From the NCBI GenBank assembly GCA_964412555.1, contig CAYPPG010000058.1, positions 1 through 48,369 on the forward strand: a stretch of 48,369 bases of DNA. The letters are read 5' to 3'. Each line of letters opens with the position of its first letter. Position 1 is the first letter of the stretch. Below are positions 17,852-26,874 of the stretch, piece by piece. The notes beneath the pieces are model-generated. The model made no database searches. It was not told where the DNA came from and saw only the letters and a list, made by a program, of their open reading frames with translations. The position numbers and the translations under genes were made by a program. Source of the DNA: CAYPPG01 sp964412555. Lineage in GTDB: Bacteria > Hinthialibacterota > Hinthialibacteria > Hinthialibacterales > Hinthialibacteraceae.

Positions 17852-18850
17852 ATGCGTGCGATGCAAATCAAAAAACCGGCATCCATCGACACCAATCCAC
17901 TTCAACTTGTCGATCTTCCGGTCCCAGAACCGGACAGAAAACAAATTCGTCTTAAAGTCCGCGTCTGTGGTGTGTGTTTGACGGATTTGCATGTCATTGA
18001 AGGTGATCTACCGTTCCATGGTCCGGTGGTTCCCGGTCATCAGGCGATTGGAATCATCGATGCCGTTGGGTCGGATGTAAAACAATATCACGTTGGTGAT
18101 TCAGTCGGGGTTGCCTGGCTGCATGAAACTTGCGGGAACTGTCGGTACTGCAAAAAGAATTCGGAAAATCTGTGCGAAAATTCAAAATTTACCGGCTATG
18201 ATATCGATGGCGGATATGCAGAATATATGCTGGCGTCCCAAGAATTTGCTTATCCCTTCCCCACAACTCTCGAACCAACCGAAAGCGCTCCGCTTCTGTG
18301 CGCGGGGATTATCGGTTATCGCGCATTTCACATCAGCGGCGCTAGCAATGGAGACCACTTAGGCTTATACGGCTTCGGAGCGTCGGCACACATCACGATT
18401 CAAATCGCCCGACATCGTGGATGTGAAGTGTATGTCTTTACCCGTAGCGAAGAGCATCGCGAGTTAGCACGTGAATTGGGAGCAGTGTGGGCGGGAGGTG
18501 CAGAAGACAATCCACCGGAAAAAATGAATGCCTCCATCATTTTCGCTCCTGCGGGCTACCTGATTCCCGAAGCGTTGCGCGTTCTGGACCGCGGAGGTAA
18601 AGTTGCTCTGGCCGGTATCCATATGTCCCCCACTCCGGAACTCCGTTATCAAGAACATTTGTATTATGAGAAATGCATCCAGAGTGTCACCAACAATACA
18701 CGTTCCGACGGCCAGGAACTCCTCCGTATCGCCGCGGAAATCCCGGTCGCAACTCATACGGAAGTATTTCAGTTGGAAGAAGCAAATGTAGTACTGCAGC
18801 GCTTGAAACGTGGAAAGATCAACGGCGCCGCAGTTCTTCAAGTGGAATAA
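17852..18850 (+). CDS. Zinc-dependent alcohol dehydrogenase (MDR family)
   Basis: A 332-residue cytosolic NAD(P)-dependent dehydrogenase of the medium-chain family, AdhA/AdhP-like. Seen: catalytic zinc ligands C39 (CGVCLTD) and H63 (GHQAIG), the structural zinc quartet C94, C97, C100 and C108, and a nucleotide-binding loop LYGFGASAH in place of the usual GxGxxG. CGGAGG is six bases before the ATG. It probably oxidises a simple alcohol or reduces an aldehyde; the substrate is not known. It lies between pcm and the MBL gene with short gaps, suggesting one transcript, though no obvious shared pathway. Confidence 0.92.
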   Translation: MRAMQIKKPASIDTNPLQLVDLPVPEPDRKQIRLKVRVCGVCLTDLHVIEGDLPFHGPVVPGHQAIGIIDAVGSDVKQYHVGDSVGVAWLHETCGNCRYCKKNSENLCENSKFTGYDIDGGYAEYMLASQEFAYPFPTTLEPTESAPLLCAGIIGYRAFHISGASNGDHLGLYGFGASAHITIQIARHRGCEVYVFTRSEEHRELARELGAVWAGGAEDNPPEKMNASIIFAPAGYLIPEALRVLDRGGKVALAGIHMSPTPELRYQEHLYYEKCIQSVTNNTRSDGQELLRIAAEIPVATHTEVFQLEEANVVLQRLKRGKINGAAVLQVE

Positions 18851-18897
18851 AATATACTGAAATAACCCAATGGCTGCAACCGAAGAAAGGAAACAAG

Positions 18898-20820
18898 ATG
18901 AACTACAAGTCAATCTCTATCTGCTTATCCATTTTATTTGCGTTTAGTGCGCCCGCTTTCTCTTTCACAAACCAAATCGGGAACCATATCAAAATACTCC
19001 AAGGTCCTATCAATGGCGTCTTCATTCATATCAATGATAAAACTTTGGTGGTCTATGGTGATCCGCGTGAGATTCCAACTTCTGCGGATACTGTACTATT
19101 AACCCATCATCGCCGGGATGTCGCATGGGCGGGAGCCAAATTGGTGGAAAAAGGAGCCGCATCCGTTGGTCCGGAAGCAGAAGCGGATCATTTTCAACAC
19201 ACAGACCGTTTTTGGGACGAATTTCAGCAAAAGCGATTTCACGATTATTATCAGCAAACGACAAAAATTTTGGCCTCGCCGATTCATCTGTCTCGAACAG
19301 TGAGCGAAGGCGATACCATTGAATGGGAAAGCCTTTCGATACGTGTCATCTCTACTCCCGGCTATACACGTGGTGCAGTTTCCTATCTTATAGATATCAA
19401 AGGGAAAACAATTGCCTTCACGGGGGATCTCATGTATGGTGACGGTAGAATCTTTGACTGGTACAGCCTGCAAGATGCCATCCCTGAGGCCAAAATCGGC
19501 GGCTATCACGGATATGCCGGCCGCACGGCGCAACTCATTAAAAGTCTCAAGAAAATCGCCGACTTACGACCCGATATCATTGTTCCTGTTCGCGGTCCTG
19601 CAATCTATAATGTGCAGGAAAGCATTTCCCGATTGATTACTCGCCTTCAAAAAGCCTATGAGAATTATCTTTCCATCGATGCTCTCCGCTGGTATTTCGG
19701 AGATGAGCATATACAAACAAAAGCGGAGCGAGTTATCGGCTCTTCTGCCAAAATCGATTGGATGCCCTTTGCGGAAACGCTTAACGATACACCGCCGGAT
19801 TGGATCATCCCCATTTCCAATGCACGATTGATCCTCGCCGAAGACGGTTCCGGTTTTCTCGTCGATTGCGGCAGTGAGCGAATTATCAATGAAATAAAAA
19901 AACTACACGAAGAAGGAAAATTGAAATCTCTTGACGGTCTCTTTATCACCCATTATCACAACGATCACAATCATCAGGCCATGGACCTCGTGAGAGAATT
20001 TCATTGTCCGGTATATGCAACGAAAGAATTGCTAGATATTCTTGAAAATCCTGGCGCGTATCGGCTTCCCTGCCTGACGGAAAATCCCATGGATTCCATC
20101 CGAGTTATGAAAGAAGGAGAGACAATCGATTGGAAGGAATTCAAACTCACCTTTTCATACCATCCCGGCCAAACTATCCTGCATGATTCCATGTTGGTAG
20201 AAAAGGATACCGGGGAACGGATTTTCTTTATCGGTGATTCCTTCACCCCCGCTGGGATCGACGACTACTGTCTGCAAAATCGCAATTTACTGCACCCGAA
20301 TTATGGCTATTTTTACTGCTTGAATGTGTTGAAACGGATGGAACCGAATTACTTACTCATCAATCAACATGTTGTACCGACATTCCGTTTTTCCGAGGAT
20401 CAGCTGGACCATATGTTGGAAACGCTGGACAAACGGATCGATTTGTATCGGGATTTATTTCCCTGGGACGATCCCAATTACGGCTTGGATGAAGGCTGGG
20501 CACGATTTTATCCCTATGCTCAGACTGTGAAAACCGGTGAGTCGTTCGATTTGAAACTCAAGATTTTTAACCATTCTCCAAAGGAACAATACTTTCGGAC
20601 AAAAATCAATCTTCCTGAAGAATGGGATAATGCATCTCCCCAAATCAATTTCGGGATTCCTTCCGTTCGCGAAGCGGAAGCACAATACAACAATCTTACC
20701 GTACCCCAGGATATAAAACCTGGCGTTTATATTATTACCGCCGATATTCAAACCGGCGAATTCGACTTGCGGGAATGGACGGAAGCGATGGTCATTGTCG
20801 AAGCTTCTCACTCGCCCTGA
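18898..20820 (+). CDS. Exported protein with two tandem metallo-beta-lactamase domains, the first degenerate
   Basis: A 640-residue protein with a signal peptide (about 1-24, ending APAFSF). It has two MBL-fold halves. In the first (about 30-240) the metal motif is degraded: H70-H-R-R-D74-V instead of HxHxDH, although TPGYTRGAVSYL and FTGDLMYGDG remain. In the second (about 285-500) the motif is intact: H352-x-H354-x-D356-H357, then HPGQTILHDS and FFIGDSFTPAG. A C-terminal beta-sandwich-like domain (about 540-635) ends the protein. The frame opens much earlier, inside the dehydrogenase gene, but AAAGGAAA and the signal peptide fix the ATG at 18898. It is a hydrolase or oxidoreductase of unknown substrate. 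The end overlaps the convergent mtnP gene by 13 bases. Confidence 0.88.
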   Translation: MNYKSISICLSILFAFSAPAFSFTNQIGNHIKILQGPINGVFIHINDKTLVVYGDPREIPTSADTVLLTHHRRDVAWAGAKLVEKGAASVGPEAEADHFQHTDRFWDEFQQKRFHDYYQQTTKILASPIHLSRTVSEGDTIEWESLSIRVISTPGYTRGAVSYLIDIKGKTIAFTGDLMYGDGRIFDWYSLQDAIPEAKIGGYHGYAGRTAQLIKSLKKIADLRPDIIVPVRGPAIYNVQESISRLITRLQKAYENYLSIDALRWYFGDEHIQTKAERVIGSSAKIDWMPFAETLNDTPPDWIIPISNARLILAEDGSGFLVDCGSERIINEIKKLHEEGKLKSLDGLFITHYHNDHNHQAMDLVREFHCPVYATKELLDILENPGAYRLPCLTENPMDSIRVMKEGETIDWKEFKLTFSYHPGQTILHDSMLVEKDTGERIFFIGDSFTPAGIDDYCLQNRNLLHPNYGYFYCLNVLKRMEPNYLLINQHVVPTFRFSEDQLDHMLETLDKRIDLYRDLFPWDDPNYGLDEGWARFYPYAQTVKTGESFDLKLKIFNHSPKEQYFRTKINLPEEWDNASPQINFGIPSVREAEAQYNNLTVPQDIKPGVYIITADIQTGEFDLREWTEAMVIVEASHSP

Positions 20821-21674
20821 TATTTCGCAATAAAAAATTCAAAGGCTTCCCGGCGGTCTTTTGGAAAATCTTCCGGCTTTGACAAGACGGCGAACTGAAG
20901 TGCGTTGACACAGGCACAGGAACTTGAATCGCGTGTCTTGGGAATTTTAGGGATCGCGGTTTTGATAAGACGTTTTAAATTAGCGGAATTCTTCTTGAGA
21001 TTGTCCAAAATCATATCGACCTCTACGTCCTCTTCATGCCAGCAGTCATAATCCGTCACAGCGGCGACAATCCCGTAACAGATTTCCGCTTCACGGGCTA
21101 GTTTCGCTTCCGGAATCGCAGTCATCCCGATCAAATCCGCCCCCCAGGTACGATAGAGATTCGACTCGGCTCTTGTTGAAAAAGCCGGACCCTCCATACA
21201 CACGTAGGTACCTTTTTCATGAACGGTGATATCGGATTCCCTGCAACTTTCAATCAACACGTTGCGTAACGGGGAACAAAACGGATCGGCGAATCCCACA
21301 TGAACGGCAATCGGATCGAAGAATGTTCCAATACGATGCCAGGTTCGATCGATAAGTTGATCAGGGATCACAAAATCCAACGGTTTCATCTCAAATTGTA
21401 AACTGCCTACGGCATTGACGGAGATAATCCACTCCACTCCCAACTTTTTCATCGCATAGATATTCGCCGCATAGGGAACATGGGTGGGATTGAATTTATG
21501 CGTTCGCCCGTGCCGCGGTAAAAAGACCAGCTCACGCCCTTCATAACGTCCCAATCGCAAATGATCGGAAGGCGAACCGTACGGTGTCCATAAATCCACT
21601 TCATCGTGGTATTCCACGCCATCCAATTCATATACACCCGATCCACCAATAATCCCAATCCGAGGTTCGGTCAT
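20808..21674 (-). CDS. mtnP: S-methyl-5'-thioadenosine phosphorylase
   Basis: A 288-residue cytosolic phosphorylase that splits methylthioadenosine into adenine and methylthioribose-1-phosphate, starting methionine salvage. Seen: IGIIGGSGVYELDG at the N-terminus, LPRHGRTHKFNPTHVPY (about 52-68), NAVGSLQ, EGPAFSTRAES (phosphate/ribose region) and GMTAIPEAKLAREAEICYG, with TDYDCW, the adenine-site signature of MTAP rather than of purine nucleoside phosphorylase. I chose the ATG at 21674 with AAAGGATA upstream; the TTG at 21692 is an in-frame alternative. No other methionine-salvage genes lie nearby. Confidence 0.93.
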   Translation of the reverse strand: MTEPRIGIIGGSGVYELDGVEYHDEVDLWTPYGSPSDHLRLGRYEGRELVFLPRHGRTHKFNPTHVPYAANIYAMKKLGVEWIISVNAVGSLQFEMKPLDFVIPDQLIDRTWHRIGTFFDPIAVHVGFADPFCSPLRNVLIESCRESDITVHEKGTYVCMEGPAFSTRAESNLYRTWGADLIGMTAIPEAKLAREAEICYGIVAAVTDYDCWHEEDVEVDMILDNLKKNSANLKRLIKTAIPKIPKTRDSSSCACVNALQFAVLSKPEDFPKDRREAFEFFIAKYQGE

Positions 21675-21861
21675 CACTTTTATCCTTTCCAATCTGATTC
21701 GTCTTGATTCGAGATGATCGAATCCACTATTGTAAACGTTCCATTGTATTAATCAAACTCTTTCCCACTGCGAAATCGAAATGAGTTCGGCTAGGATATG
21801 ATGTTCAAAGCGGTCGATTGTCAGTCGATCCCATCTCGTATGAATTGAAGAGGAAGCGTAT

Positions 21862-22758
21862 ATGATACGTAGTATGACTGGTTATTGCAGCTTGCGCGAA
21901 ACACTAGAAGACGGCCATATCATCCTTGAAATCAAAGCGTTGAATCATAAGGGATTCGATGTCCATTTTCATGCGTCCCGTGCCTTGGCGATGCTCGAAA
22001 TTCCAACCCGTGAATGTATCCAACAATTTATACGCCGTGGGCGTATCGAAATCTATTTGCGGGGAGATGGCATTTTATCTCCGGAAGAGTTGATCCATCC
22101 CAACCCGGAAAATGCGCAAAAATACATGGATGCCGCCAAAACGATCTCGAATGCGCTGCTTCTGCCCTTCGAACCCAAAACCGAGTTCTTTCTAACGTTA
22201 AGTGGGGTATTGGATGTGGAGGAAGCGGACTTGCCCATTGAAGAAACATGGAGCCGGCTGGAGGATATCTTCAAACGTGCCATGGAACGTCTCATCCAAA
22301 TGAAACAAAGCGAGGGAAACCGGCTCAACAAAGAATTGGAAAAACTCCTGGTTCGACTGGACGAATTGAATCTCGAAATGAAGGATTTGCGGAATACAAT
22401 CATCGAAGAATACCGGGAGAAATTGCTGGAACGGATTTCCGAATGGGAAAAAGCGATAGAATTGGATCCGAATCGAGTCGCGCAGGAAGTGGCTTTTTAT
22501 GTCGATCGTTCCGATATTCAAGAAGAAATCGTTCGTTTAAAAAGCCATATTACCCATTTCCATGAAATTCTTGATGAAAACACCATAGAAAGACCCTATA
22601 AAGCGATTGGCCGGCGGCTTGACTTTCTATGCCAGGAGATGTTTCGTGAAATCAACACGATGGGTTCAAAAAGTTCATCGACCGACTTGGTCAAAATTGT
22701 ACTCGAGATGAAAGGAACAGTGGATCAACTCCGCGAGCAGGTTCAAAACGTTGAGTAA
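21862..22758 (+). CDS. yicC: YicC/YloC-type endoribonuclease
   Basis: A 298-residue cytosolic protein of the YicC family; members studied in other bacteria are endoribonucleases acting on structured or small RNAs. Seen: the invariant opening IRSMTGY, then LEIKALNHKGFDVHF, RRGRIEIYL (about 55-63), long charged helices (about 130-200), and the C-terminal DUF1732 signature RLDFLCQEMFREINTMGSKS (about 253-272). AGAGGAAG lies before the ATG. Its stop overlaps the start of the histidine kinase gene by one base (TAATG), so the two are translationally coupled. Confidence 0.95.
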   Translation: MIRSMTGYCSLRETLEDGHIILEIKALNHKGFDVHFHASRALAMLEIPTRECIQQFIRRGRIEIYLRGDGILSPEELIHPNPENAQKYMDAAKTISNALLLPFEPKTEFFLTLSGVLDVEEADLPIEETWSRLEDIFKRAMERLIQMKQSEGNRLNKELEKLLVRLDELNLEMKDLRNTIIEEYREKLLERISEWEKAIELDPNRVAQEVAFYVDRSDIQEEIVRLKSHITHFHEILDENTIERPYKAIGRRLDFLCQEMFREINTMGSKSSSTDLVKIVLEMKGTVDQLREQVQNVE

Positions 22759-24458
22759 TGGCAAAAATCACTCCGCGCATTCGTTTGTTGATTACGGCTC
22801 CCTTGGCCCTTCTGTTACCGGCTGGTTTACTGACATATTTGGGATTGTTGATGGTCAGTGGGGTGGAGATGCGGTATCTGGAACGTGCCGATGAAATTGT
22901 TAAACGAACGGTTCACAGCGTTCGAAACCGCACCTGGGATAAACTCCAAACCGATGTTCTTAAACCATTTCAAAATACTGTACAGGAACACATCACCACT
23001 TTGCTGCCTTCTTCACACACTGTTTTGAATAGCTCTTTTACGTTGACGAAGACACTTCCCTTTGTCTCCCGTATTTTCGTTTGTGACTCCAAGGGAAAGA
23101 TTCATTTTTTCGAACGGGAATCAGAAGATAAAACAAAGCAGAGTCATCAATGGATATATTATGAAAATCCCAAAACCAATTTTGTTGCCTGGCTGAATTA
23201 TTACCTCGAGTTGGAATTAAAAAATACGAGTGAAGAACAGCATCAACTCATCGAAAACCGGGTCATTCCCTATCCCGATGAACAATATCCCGCTTCACAG
23301 GATCGAGAATTGGTGTCGTTTATACTAATCGAACGGGATATTCGGAAGCACTTCTGGATTGACGTCGTGGGATTCACATTCGATTTCACCTATCTCAACA
23401 AAACGTTTTTTAGTGAATGCATCGAGCGGATGTACGATATGTACGATATTCAGTATCCGATTTATATAGAAGATTACGTGACCGGACAGCGGGTCGCGGA
23501 AGTGCCGCAACAAGGGAATATTCAAAAAGAAAGTAAGAGATATATTCCCCGAGTTTTCAATCCGGTTCATTTACCTTGGTATCAGATTCATTTTTCCCCC
23601 GAAACCGGTAGTGATGTAATGGATATCGCCAATTATGAAAAAAATGTTTACTATTGCCTGATCGCCGCCGCCAATGTGATCATGATTCTCGGGGTTTTAA
23701 GTTCCATCCGAAACGTCAACCGAGAATTGACGTTGGCGGAAATGCGTTCCGATTTTGTGGCACGGGTTTCGCATGAACTTCGAACTCCGCTGGGTTTGAT
23801 TCGCCTTTTTGCCGAGACACTGGAAATGGGACGGATGAAAAATGAAACGAAACAAAAAGAATACCTCCATGCAATTACGAAGGAAAGCGAACGTCTCACT
23901 CTGTTGATCAACAATATTCTCGACTTTTCAAAAATTGAGGAAAATAAAAAACATTATACCGTTACCGAAGCGCAGGCCGAAGAGATTATCTTGAATTCAG
24001 TCGATATTATGCAATATCATTTACAACGGAATGAAATGAAAGTCGAACTCGATATCGAACCGAATCTTCCGCCAATTTCTTGTGATCCGGAGGCGGTCCA
24101 ACAGGCTTTGTACAATCTTCTTTCCAATGCCATGAAATACTCGGATGAAGGGAAGACGATCGAAATGAAAGCCTCTCGGAGAGATCATGAAGTGGTGATT
24201 TCCGTGAAAGACGAAGGAATCGGAATCTCCTCGGAAGACCAGGAAAAAATATTCCAGAAATTTTACCGGGTGGATAATCCCAAAGTCAGAAAAACCGGAG
24301 GCAGCGGTCTGGGTCTGTCGGTAGTGAACCATATTATCGAAAATCAAGGAGGAACAATCACAGTCCATAGTGAATTGAATCGCGGGAGTGTGTTTTCCCT
24401 TCATTTTCCCATTCTCCAGAAGAAACAAAAATGGCTCAAGCGAAGAGGAATATCTTGA
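22758..24458 (+). CDS. Membrane sensor histidine kinase
   Basis: A 566-residue two-component sensor kinase. Seen: membrane segments at about 9-34 and 297-318 flanking an extracytoplasmic sensor of about 260 residues without a recognised domain; HisKA with the phosphorylated His339 in RVSHELRTPLG; N-box NLLSNAMKYS (about 455); and the G-boxes DEGIGIS and GGSGLGLSVVNH in the HATPase domain. No HAMP domain is obvious. No response regulator is adjacent, so it is an orphan. It sits between yicC and the O-antigen-ligase gene with one-base overlaps at both ends (TAATG, TGATG), which implies tight co-expression and suggests an envelope-related signal. Confidence 0.94.
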   Translation: MAKITPRIRLLITAPLALLLPAGLLTYLGLLMVSGVEMRYLERADEIVKRTVHSVRNRTWDKLQTDVLKPFQNTVQEHITTLLPSSHTVLNSSFTLTKTLPFVSRIFVCDSKGKIHFFERESEDKTKQSHQWIYYENPKTNFVAWLNYYLELELKNTSEEQHQLIENRVIPYPDEQYPASQDRELVSFILIERDIRKHFWIDVVGFTFDFTYLNKTFFSECIERMYDMYDIQYPIYIEDYVTGQRVAEVPQQGNIQKESKRYIPRVFNPVHLPWYQIHFSPETGSDVMDIANYEKNVYYCLIAAANVIMILGVLSSIRNVNRELTLAEMRSDFVARVSHELRTPLGLIRLFAETLEMGRMKNETKQKEYLHAITKESERLTLLINNILDFSKIEENKKHYTVTEAQAEEIILNSVDIMQYHLQRNEMKVELDIEPNLPPISCDPEAVQQALYNLLSNAMKYSDEGKTIEMKASRRDHEVVISVKDEGIGISSEDQEKIFQKFYRVDNPKVRKTGGSGLGLSVVNHIIENQGGTITVHSELNRGSVFSLHFPILQKKQKWLKRRGIS

Positions 24459-26530
24459 TGCACACCCGATCCATACTTTCCGTTATCGATTTGTTCTGCA
24501 CGTTTGTGTTCTTACTGCCGGTCTTACTGATTCCGCTTGTTTTCACCTCCTTCAACACGGACACCATCGTCATGAAAGAGACAATCTTTCAATTCAGTAT
24601 GGCCTATCTCGTCTTATGTGTGCCCCTTTTATGGTATCGATGGCAGAAGGCGGCGAATCGATCGCTTTCAATGACTCTTCCGGTTGATATGGTAGTCGCT
24701 TTATTCTCGTTACTCATTTATTTCACATGCTCTTACCTGTTCATCTCTCCCCATCCCCGATCGGCGCATGAGCTGATTCGATGGATAACCTATATCGGAA
24801 TCGCATTCGCAACGATGTTTTTCGCGCAACGTCCGCGAATGGCGGAACGATATATCTTTCTGACTCTTTTTACATCACTCGTTGTGAGTATTTATGCGAT
24901 CTGCCAATCGCTGGAAATCGATTTCTTCGAGTGGGATACCTTCGCTTGGGGAGAAGGAGTACGGCGCGTCACTGCCTCGATGGGAAATCCGGATTATTTG
25001 GCCGGGTATTTGGTTGCTTTGATTCCGTTGACGCTTACACTCCTGTTTATTCAAGGGGGTATAAAACGATTTCTGGCAGGAACAGTCTTGATCCTGCAAA
25101 CTGTAGCTATGATCTTGACCTATAGCCGTGGTGGTTGGGTATCGCTTTTCATCACTCTGCTGGTTCTCCTCTCCTGTTTGACTTATATCAATTGGATGCG
25201 GGATCCGGTGTTGTTTCGGCCGGTTATCAGTTTACGGATGGCCATTTCTCTTCTTACTATCGTAATGTGTTTCGCGATTTTTCTTGTTTTTTTATTTTGG
25301 AATGAGATTACCGCCGCGCTCTATCGTTTATCGCAATTGGAAAAAGGAGTCTCTGTCGCGACACGTCCCTACTTTTATCGTGGGGCGCTTGCCATGATTG
25401 CGGCCAAACCATTATTCGGTCATGGCATCGGCACATTCGCGATTCATTTCCCTGAGTACCGTCCCACAGAATTAGCCACTTATCTTCCGTTCAAGGAATT
25501 TTATGTTGACCATGCCCATAACGAATATCTGGAAATCACTTCGGAAACCGGCATCATTGGACTGATTCTTTATGCCTTGATTCTCTTCCTCATGACCCGA
25601 TCAATGTGGAAAACCATCCTGCAGAATCGAACTCGTTCCAATTTGATCTTGCTGGGCTTTTGGGCTGGAATTGTGGGAATATTGATTCACAATCTGTTTA
25701 CGGTCACACTCCGCTATACACCGACGGCGTTCCTGTTATGGTCCTTTCTTGGGATGATTCTTGGGAAATCAGAAACACTTCTACCGGATCAAGTGAGATG
25801 GAAAAAAAAGATCGCATTCGCCTTCGTGTTTCTTCTCCCTCTCTTCAGTCCATTGGTAATGACTGCGTCAACACGATATTATGTCGGTGATTACTTGATC
25901 CGTTCCAGTTATGATTTCCTTGGGAAGGTCAATCCAAAACAAACGATGATTTCCAATCGCAAACGGTTGGAAAAGGCTTTGATTCTCTTGCATAAAGGAG
26001 AACGATTGTCTCCGGATCAAGTGCGTACTCATTTTTGGATCGGATTGACGTATTACCATGCCCTAGATTATCAACAAGCGACGGAAGCATATATCAAACT
26101 CGATCGTTTGCAAAAAGACTTTACATCGACATGTCTCAATATCGGAATCAGTTATTTAAAGCAAGCCGGTTTGCTGGGAAACCCCGGATATCTGCCGAAG
26201 GAGGTGGAATTGTTCCCTTCTCTTGCGAAAAAATGCATTGAAAAAGCGATTCCCTGGTTCGAGCGCTGTGTGTACAACGATCCGACACTACCCGATCATT
26301 ATTTCCTTCTTGGCCATTGTTATTTTTGGTTGGAAAAACCAAACCTCGCCGAAGAATATGTAACAAAATCGCTCGAACTGGCTCAAAACCGACCTTTTCA
26401 AACAGAACAATTGAATAGAGAACGAGCGAAAACTCTTTTACAGCAGATTCGGCAACAATTGGGAACAAACCTGGAAACAATCTTCCAACTTCCGTACGAA
26501 ACGTATAGCCCCTTTGACAAATTGGATTAA
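24458..26530 (+). CDS. O-antigen ligase-like membrane protein with TPR tail
   Basis: A 690-residue polytopic inner-membrane protein of the Wzy/WaaL (O-antigen ligase) superfamily. Seen: about 11-12 hydrophobic segments over residues 1-470, GNPDYLAGYL (about 180), YSRGGW (about 222), and the large-loop motif HAHNEYLEITSETGIIGL (about 350-368) characteristic of the family. The last 200 residues are soluble with TPR-like repeats (RTHFWIGLTYYHALDYQQAT and DHYFLLGHCYFWLEKPNLAE). The frame opens at 24431, but AGAGGA and the TGATG junction support the ATG at 24458. It may ligate or polymerise a surface glycan or glycosylate pilin-like proteins. Confidence 0.88.
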   Translation: MHTRSILSVIDLFCTFVFLLPVLLIPLVFTSFNTDTIVMKETIFQFSMAYLVLCVPLLWYRWQKAANRSLSMTLPVDMVVALFSLLIYFTCSYLFISPHPRSAHELIRWITYIGIAFATMFFAQRPRMAERYIFLTLFTSLVVSIYAICQSLEIDFFEWDTFAWGEGVRRVTASMGNPDYLAGYLVALIPLTLTLLFIQGGIKRFLAGTVLILQTVAMILTYSRGGWVSLFITLLVLLSCLTYINWMRDPVLFRPVISLRMAISLLTIVMCFAIFLVFLFWNEITAALYRLSQLEKGVSVATRPYFYRGALAMIAAKPLFGHGIGTFAIHFPEYRPTELATYLPFKEFYVDHAHNEYLEITSETGIIGLILYALILFLMTRSMWKTILQNRTRSNLILLGFWAGIVGILIHNLFTVTLRYTPTAFLLWSFLGMILGKSETLLPDQVRWKKKIAFAFVFLLPLFSPLVMTASTRYYVGDYLIRSSYDFLGKVNPKQTMISNRKRLEKALILLHKGERLSPDQVRTHFWIGLTYYHALDYQQATEAYIKLDRLQKDFTSTCLNIGISYLKQAGLLGNPGYLPKEVELFPSLAKKCIEKAIPWFERCVYNDPTLPDHYFLLGHCYFWLEKPNLAEEYVTKSLELAQNRPFQTEQLNRERAKTLLQQIRQQLGTNLETIFQLPYETYSPFDKLD

Positions 26531-26608
26531 ATCGTCTATCTTACGAAGCATGAGATATCCTAAATAAAAAAGCCTAACAAATCCCTCTTTTTTTTAAGAA
26601 ATATTCTA

Positions 26609-26637
26609 TTGATTCATACATATTTATTTTATATTCT
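26609..26637 (+). promoter_or_regulatory. Putative sigma-70 promoter for the 53-aa gene
   Basis: TTGATT (26609-26614), a 17-base spacer and TATTCT (26632-26637), set in AT-rich sequence 41 bases before the small gene's ATG. Matches are moderate. Confidence 0.35.
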
Positions 26638-26677
26638 TTAAAATATACCATGAATAATATCAAAGGAGAATAATAAT

Positions 26678-26839
26678 ATGGATGATTTTTGGTCTATTCT
26701 ACAATTGGCAGTAATTGTTTTTTTTGGCGTGCAGGTCGAACGGATGAATCACAATTTGTCCAACATTCAAAAAACATTGACCAAAATTTGTGAACGATTA
26801 CCGAAATCAGCAAAAGGCGAAACCTCTTCTGAACAGTGA
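26678..26839 (+). CDS. Small membrane-associated protein, 53 aa
   Basis: A short gene: MDDFWSILQLAVIVFFGVQV begins the protein and the rest is polar (ERMNHNLSNIQKTLTKICER, then a Lys/Ser/Glu tail). The first 20 residues could form one membrane segment and residues 21-42 an amphipathic helix. AAAGGAG is nine bases before the ATG, with a plausible promoter upstream, and the stop TGA is at 26837-26839. I do not recognise a family. It resembles small single-pass proteins of unknown function; it is placed between the O-antigen-ligase gene and the convergent pabBC gene. Confidence 0.6.
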   Translation: MDDFWSILQLAVIVFFGVQVERMNHNLSNIQKTLTKICERLPKSAKGETSSEQ

Positions 26840-26874
26840 CGATTATACAGAGGGAATGATTCGTTCTCCGTTTT

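Noticed and set aside
18673..18897. N-terminal extension of the MBL gene
   Set aside because: It overlaps the alcohol dehydrogenase and lacks a ribosome site; the signal peptide starts at the ATG at 18898.
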